From contig NZ_JH980292.1 in assembly GCF_000314005.1 (NCBI RefSeq), forward strand, positions 3,446,121 through 3,510,120: DNA of 64,000 nt, read 5' to 3'. The translations under genes and the position numbers were made by a program. This DNA comes from Spirulina subsalsa PCC 9445. GTDB lineage: Bacteria > Cyanobacteriota > Cyanobacteriia > Cyanobacteriales > Spirulinaceae. The notes beneath the pieces were generated by a model, which worked only from the letters and a program-made list of their open reading frames with translations, had not been told where the DNA came from and did not search any database. This document shows positions 60,946 through 64,000 of this stretch, in pieces (position 1 is the first letter of the stretch; each line of letters opens with the position of its first letter).

Positions 60946-62409
60946 CTAGATTTTGCACTCGTCTAATCTTTTAATAAACGCGGCGAAATCATCGGATTCA
61001 AAACCAAAATCACCTTGGCCAAATAAAGAACCAATACCCAGCGCTTCATAGTAAATTTTGATGACAGGTAAATGACCTTTAGGTGCAGACAAACTAAAGT
61101 TTAGATTTCTGTAGTACAACCATGAACCTTTTTTCCGCCAACCAATCACATCACAAAACGTTTTCCATAATTTCTCTGATTCACAATCCAAATTATTATA
61201 GATTTGTTTCTGAATACTAAAGCCATAGAGTCCCTGGCTATACTTCAGCCAAAGCTGATCAATAATCTGTAAATCTACACAAGGAATTTTAGGCATATCT
61301 TCTGGGTTTAAATACCCTAGACTGGAACGATCTGTCACCTTTAAAATTTGTTGTGCGGTTTCTTCATCTGCTTTGCGCCATTCTTGTGCTTTCAGAAGCT
61401 GCTCAAGCTCTTGATACTGTAGTGGAATCGGAAAATTTGTCGGGTGTATCAATAACGAATTAGGCTGTGGTTGAGTTTCAGGTTTAGATAGCGTCGGCTG
61501 AGGTGTTTGGGGTGAATTAAGAGCCGTGGATGTCGGTTGTAATAGTTGTAAAACAGCTTGGGCAGACTGCGCCCGCTTGTTAGGAGCTTGCTGAATTAAA
61601 TGATCCAAAATTTGACCCAGTTCATCACTGACTGAATTCCCACTGAGAAAATCGCGCCAGACCCACGCCATTTCATTGAAATCATACAAATCAAAAGGAC
61701 TCATCCGCGTCAGTAAATGGAGACAAGTCACCCCCAAACTATATAAATCACTTGCAAATTTAGCCTTGCCCATGGATTGCTCAGGCGCACAATATTCGGC
61801 CGAACCGATGATTGTGCCTGTCACGGTGCGCTGAACTTGTTGCAAGACCTTCGCTGCCCCAAAATCTACGAGGACTAACCTTTGATCCAATTTACGCCGA
61901 ATAATATTCTCTGGTTTGATATCACGGTGAATAACATTTTTGCCATGCACAAAATCTAAAATTCCCAATAAATCAATCAGTAATTCTCGAATCTGTTGCT
62001 CACAAAATACCCCATTTTCTGTTAATTCCTGCGCTAGTGTCACGCCATTGACAAACTCTTGTACTAGGTATTGTTGGCCATTGTCCGTAAAATAGGCCAA
62101 TAGCTCCGGAATTTGGGGATGATCCCCCAATTGTTCTAATTGCCCCGCTTCCTGGGCGAATAATTCCGCTGCTTTGCTAAGGCTTGCCGTCCCTTGGGCT
62201 TGGGGTAACAACTGCTTGATGACACAAAAGGGTTTTGAGGGCTTATCCTCATCAACAGCGAGAAAGGTACGCCCAAACCCGCCCTGGCCAAGAATTCGCT
62301 GGGCCCAATATCGTTCCCGGAGAAGCAGTTTTTGGCCACACTTGATACAAAATTGGTGATTTTCGGGATTAGACGGATGCAAACAACCGGGATTCAGACA
62401 ATGACGCAT
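60946..62409 (-). CDS. Zinc ribbon-Ser/Thr kinase-GUN4 fusion protein
   Basis: A 487-residue protein. Residues 4-25 are a zinc ribbon (CLNPGC, CIKC). The kinase is complete: GQGGFGRTF, CVIKQLL, HRDIKPENII and VDFGAAK, and is closely related to that of DGR target 1. After a linker rich in Pro and Gln, the C-terminal 150 residues match GUN4: YQELEQLLKAQEWRKADEETAQ, LNPEDMPKIPC, IDQLWLKYS, YGFSIQKQIY. GUN4 binds tetrapyrroles and aids Mg-chelatase, so this may be a tetrapyrrole-responsive kinase. I use ATG 62409 (MRHCLNPGC). Confidence 0.93.
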   Translation of the reverse strand: MRHCLNPGCLHPSNPENHQFCIKCGQKLLLRERYWAQRILGQGGFGRTFLAVDEDKPSKPFCVIKQLLPQAQGTASLSKAAELFAQEAGQLEQLGDHPQIPELLAYFTDNGQQYLVQEFVNGVTLAQELTENGVFCEQQIRELLIDLLGILDFVHGKNVIHRDIKPENIIRRKLDQRLVLVDFGAAKVLQQVQRTVTGTIIGSAEYCAPEQSMGKAKFASDLYSLGVTCLHLLTRMSPFDLYDFNEMAWVWRDFLSGNSVSDELGQILDHLIQQAPNKRAQSAQAVLQLLQPTSTALNSPQTPQPTLSKPETQPQPNSLLIHPTNFPIPLQYQELEQLLKAQEWRKADEETAQQILKVTDRSSLGYLNPEDMPKIPCVDLQIIDQLWLKYSQGLYGFSIQKQIYNNLDCESEKLWKTFCDVIGWRKKGSWLYYRNLNFSLSAPKGHLPVIKIYYEALGIGSLFGQGDFGFESDDFAAFIKRLDECKI

Positions 62410-62563
62410 GATGGATAAACGCGATCGCGATCTACTTAAATTGTATTCTGAATGGTGTGGCATTAGGTCTGCTTTTTCTTCGTGGTCTTGCTCTGCGATG
62501 ATATGAACTAACCCCTCCCTTCTCCCCTAAAATTCCATTATTTAGTGTTTGGAAAATTGCACC

Positions 62564-63724
62564 ATGATCAAAGCAGCGGCGATCGCTGGGTTATGCCTTT
62601 GGGTCTTGGGTCAACCCGTCGCGGCGGTTCCTCGCCAAGACCCGACCCTAGCGGCCATTTGTGCGGCACAGCGCGATCCTCACCTTTACCCCCAAACTGC
62701 CCCAGAAGCAGAAACCCTAGGGGATGCTTATTTGTGCTTAGAAGATTTTGAAGGGGCGATCGCCGCCTATAGCCAAGCCCTCAACCTACCCGGAGAACTC
62801 AACAACCCCATTGGGTTAAGGTTTAAACTCGCCCAAGTGCAAATCCAGGGGGGGCAAACCCTCGCGGCTGTAGAAACCTATCACAATGCCATAGCTTTAG
62901 AGCCTCAATATGGGTTGATTGTACCCAGCTTGAGCGATCGCCTCTATTCCCCCTTGGGAGAGCCGATCACCGATGGGGGAATGCGCGGCAATAGCTATCG
63001 TGGCCCCATTAGCACGCCCCCGGATCAAATCCATGCCCATGCTCAGTATGAATTAGCCACCACCTTAACCGCCTTGGGGTTTTGGTTACGGGGATTAGAA
63101 ATTTATGAGCGCAATATTGAAGCTAATCCCGATTTTGCCTATAACTATCTCGCTGTAGCTCCCCTCTATGAAAAAGAAGGCCGGTTTAGTGATGCGGCAG
63201 AGGCCTATGAAAAAGCGTTAGCCCTTGATCCTGATTTGGTTTGGGGTTATTACGATTGGGCAAAATTGTTGCTGTGGCAGGGGGAAGAGAGGCAAGCCCT
63301 AGAAGCGTTGCAAAAAGTCGTGGGCTTTCATACGGGTTTAGATACCTTGGGGGAAAAAGAAAAGGAGGCGATCGCCCTTGATTTAGCGGGTCAAATCTAT
63401 CTGGGTCGCCGTCAATGGTCAGAAGCCGCCGCCCTCTACCGTCAAGCGGTGCAAAACTGGCCCAATCAGGTCCCATTCCACATTGGTTTAGGGGAAAGTT
63501 TGAACGGCATGGGGGATTCTAGAGGCGCGATCGCCGCCTTCCAAACCGCCCTGCGCCATCTCCCCCCTGAGATCACCCGCCAACACCTCCCGGCTCAATT
63601 GGGCATCGCCCAAGCCCAAATGAATGCCGAACAGTGGGATGCCGCCCGCCAAACCCTGAACACAATTCTGGAAACCTTCCCCCACAATCGGGAGGCTCAT
63701 CAACTTCTCCAATACCTCCCCTAG
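62564..63724 (+). CDS. Exported TPR-repeat protein
   Basis: A 386-residue protein with a signal peptide (MIKAAAIAGLCLWVLGQPVAA) and about seven TPRs. Clear units are FEGAIAAYSQALNLPGEL, AYEKALALDPDLVWGYYDWAKLL and SEAAALYRQAVQNWP. Probably a periplasmic or membrane-associated scaffold. ATG 62564 is chosen since it opens the signal peptide. It starts 154 bases from the divergent GUN4-kinase gene, which may share regulation. Confidence 0.9.
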   Translation: MIKAAAIAGLCLWVLGQPVAAVPRQDPTLAAICAAQRDPHLYPQTAPEAETLGDAYLCLEDFEGAIAAYSQALNLPGELNNPIGLRFKLAQVQIQGGQTLAAVETYHNAIALEPQYGLIVPSLSDRLYSPLGEPITDGGMRGNSYRGPISTPPDQIHAHAQYELATTLTALGFWLRGLEIYERNIEANPDFAYNYLAVAPLYEKEGRFSDAAEAYEKALALDPDLVWGYYDWAKLLLWQGEERQALEALQKVVGFHTGLDTLGEKEKEAIALDLAGQIYLGRRQWSEAAALYRQAVQNWPNQVPFHIGLGESLNGMGDSRGAIAAFQTALRHLPPEITRQHLPAQLGIAQAQMNAEQWDAARQTLNTILETFPHNREAHQLLQYLP

Positions 63725-63728
63725 TTCC

Positions 63729-63894
63729 CCTAGCGGCAGGGCTGCCTAACCCCCGTGCCACGGCAGAGCCATGACACGAGAACCTTCTCCCTCGTTACTT
63801 GGCTCTGCCAAGTAATGCTCCCCTAGAGGCTCTGCCTCCCTCCTAGCGGCAGGGCTGCCTAACCCCCGTGCCACGGCAGAGCCATGACACGAGA
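63729..63894 (+). repeat. Two identical 53-bp palindromic repeats
   Basis: CCTAGCGGCAGGGCTGCC at 63729 and again at 63842, each ending ATGACACGAGA (63781, 63894), with no differences. Between them GGCTCTGCCAAG and GAGGCTCTGCC give more inverted copies of the GGCAGAGCC core. A diverged copy is at 6462-6513. Confidence 0.9.
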
Positions 63895-63983
63895 TAGACG
63901 TGAGATATGAACCGATTTTTTGTTAGGATGTAACGAGAAACGAGAATCCATTTAGAAGTAGAAAAGGAATAAAAAATTACCCT

Positions 63984-64000
63984 ATGTTAACAACTAAACC
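63984..64000 (+). CDS. Possible start of a further gene at the window edge
   Basis: ATG at 63984 opens MLTTKP and runs off the window. No ribosome binding site is convincing beyond AAAGGAATAAAAAATT upstream. Too short to identify. Confidence 0.25.

Overview
The window comes from a cyanobacterium. It carries ndhH, cydAB, a GUN4-domain kinase, PEP-CTERM, DUF928, two-partner-secretion/CHAT and DUF2993 proteins, very frequent HIP1 octamers (GCGATCGC), and heptamer repeats of the STRR kind. Gene order and repeat content suit a filamentous, Oscillatoriales-like organism, but the sequence alone does not fix genus or species. Housekeeping genes are interspersed with four accessory islands. Layout: (1) 1-3.7 kb, a DEAD-box helicase end, thrC and tldD. 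(2) 3.7-6.4 kb, a CRISPR array of 35 identical 37-bp repeats and 34 spacers with no cas gene anywhere in the window. (3) 6.5-17 kb, exbD, a PEP-CTERM protein, a Fur-family regulator, purS-purQ, a ChaN-like protein, an M20 amidohydrolase, a solo tnpB, a DUF2993 protein and a TPR protein. (4) 17.3-24.6 kb, a chromosomal integron: intI on the plus strand, an attI-like site and Pc-like promoter, and a run of minus-strand cassettes (toxin-antitoxin pairs, a methyltransferase, DUF6883/DUF4926, unknowns) separated by attC-like sites. It abuts a truncated rsmH. (5) 25-41 kb, cydB-cydA, ndhH, DUF928 plus a TPS-CHAT giant protein, lysA-cdaA-[HigBA insertion]-uppS, a propeller protein and panB. (6) 41.4-48.8 kb, a MITE-like element, two solo tnpB genes, an ABC-F ATPase, a CADD-like protein and an ABC-2 exporter. 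(7) 49-63 kb, a rearranged island centred on a diversity-generating retroelement (DGR): avd, reverse transcriptase, an adenine-rich template repeat (TR), and two target genes whose kinase domains differ but whose C-terminal formylglycine-generating-enzyme-like (FGE) domains end in variable repeats (VR1, VR2). A third VR survives as a relic. TA modules, a fourth tnpB and a kinase-GUN4 protein surround it. How the parts fit: in the DGR, TR RNA should be copied by the RT with Avd, with adenines randomised, and the cDNA should replace the VRs at the ends of the two kinase-FGE proteins, so that sensor surfaces linked to kinases diversify. Both VRs differ from TR almost only at adenines, as this model requires. 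The integron should express its first cassettes from Pc. The CRISPR array would need cas genes encoded elsewhere.
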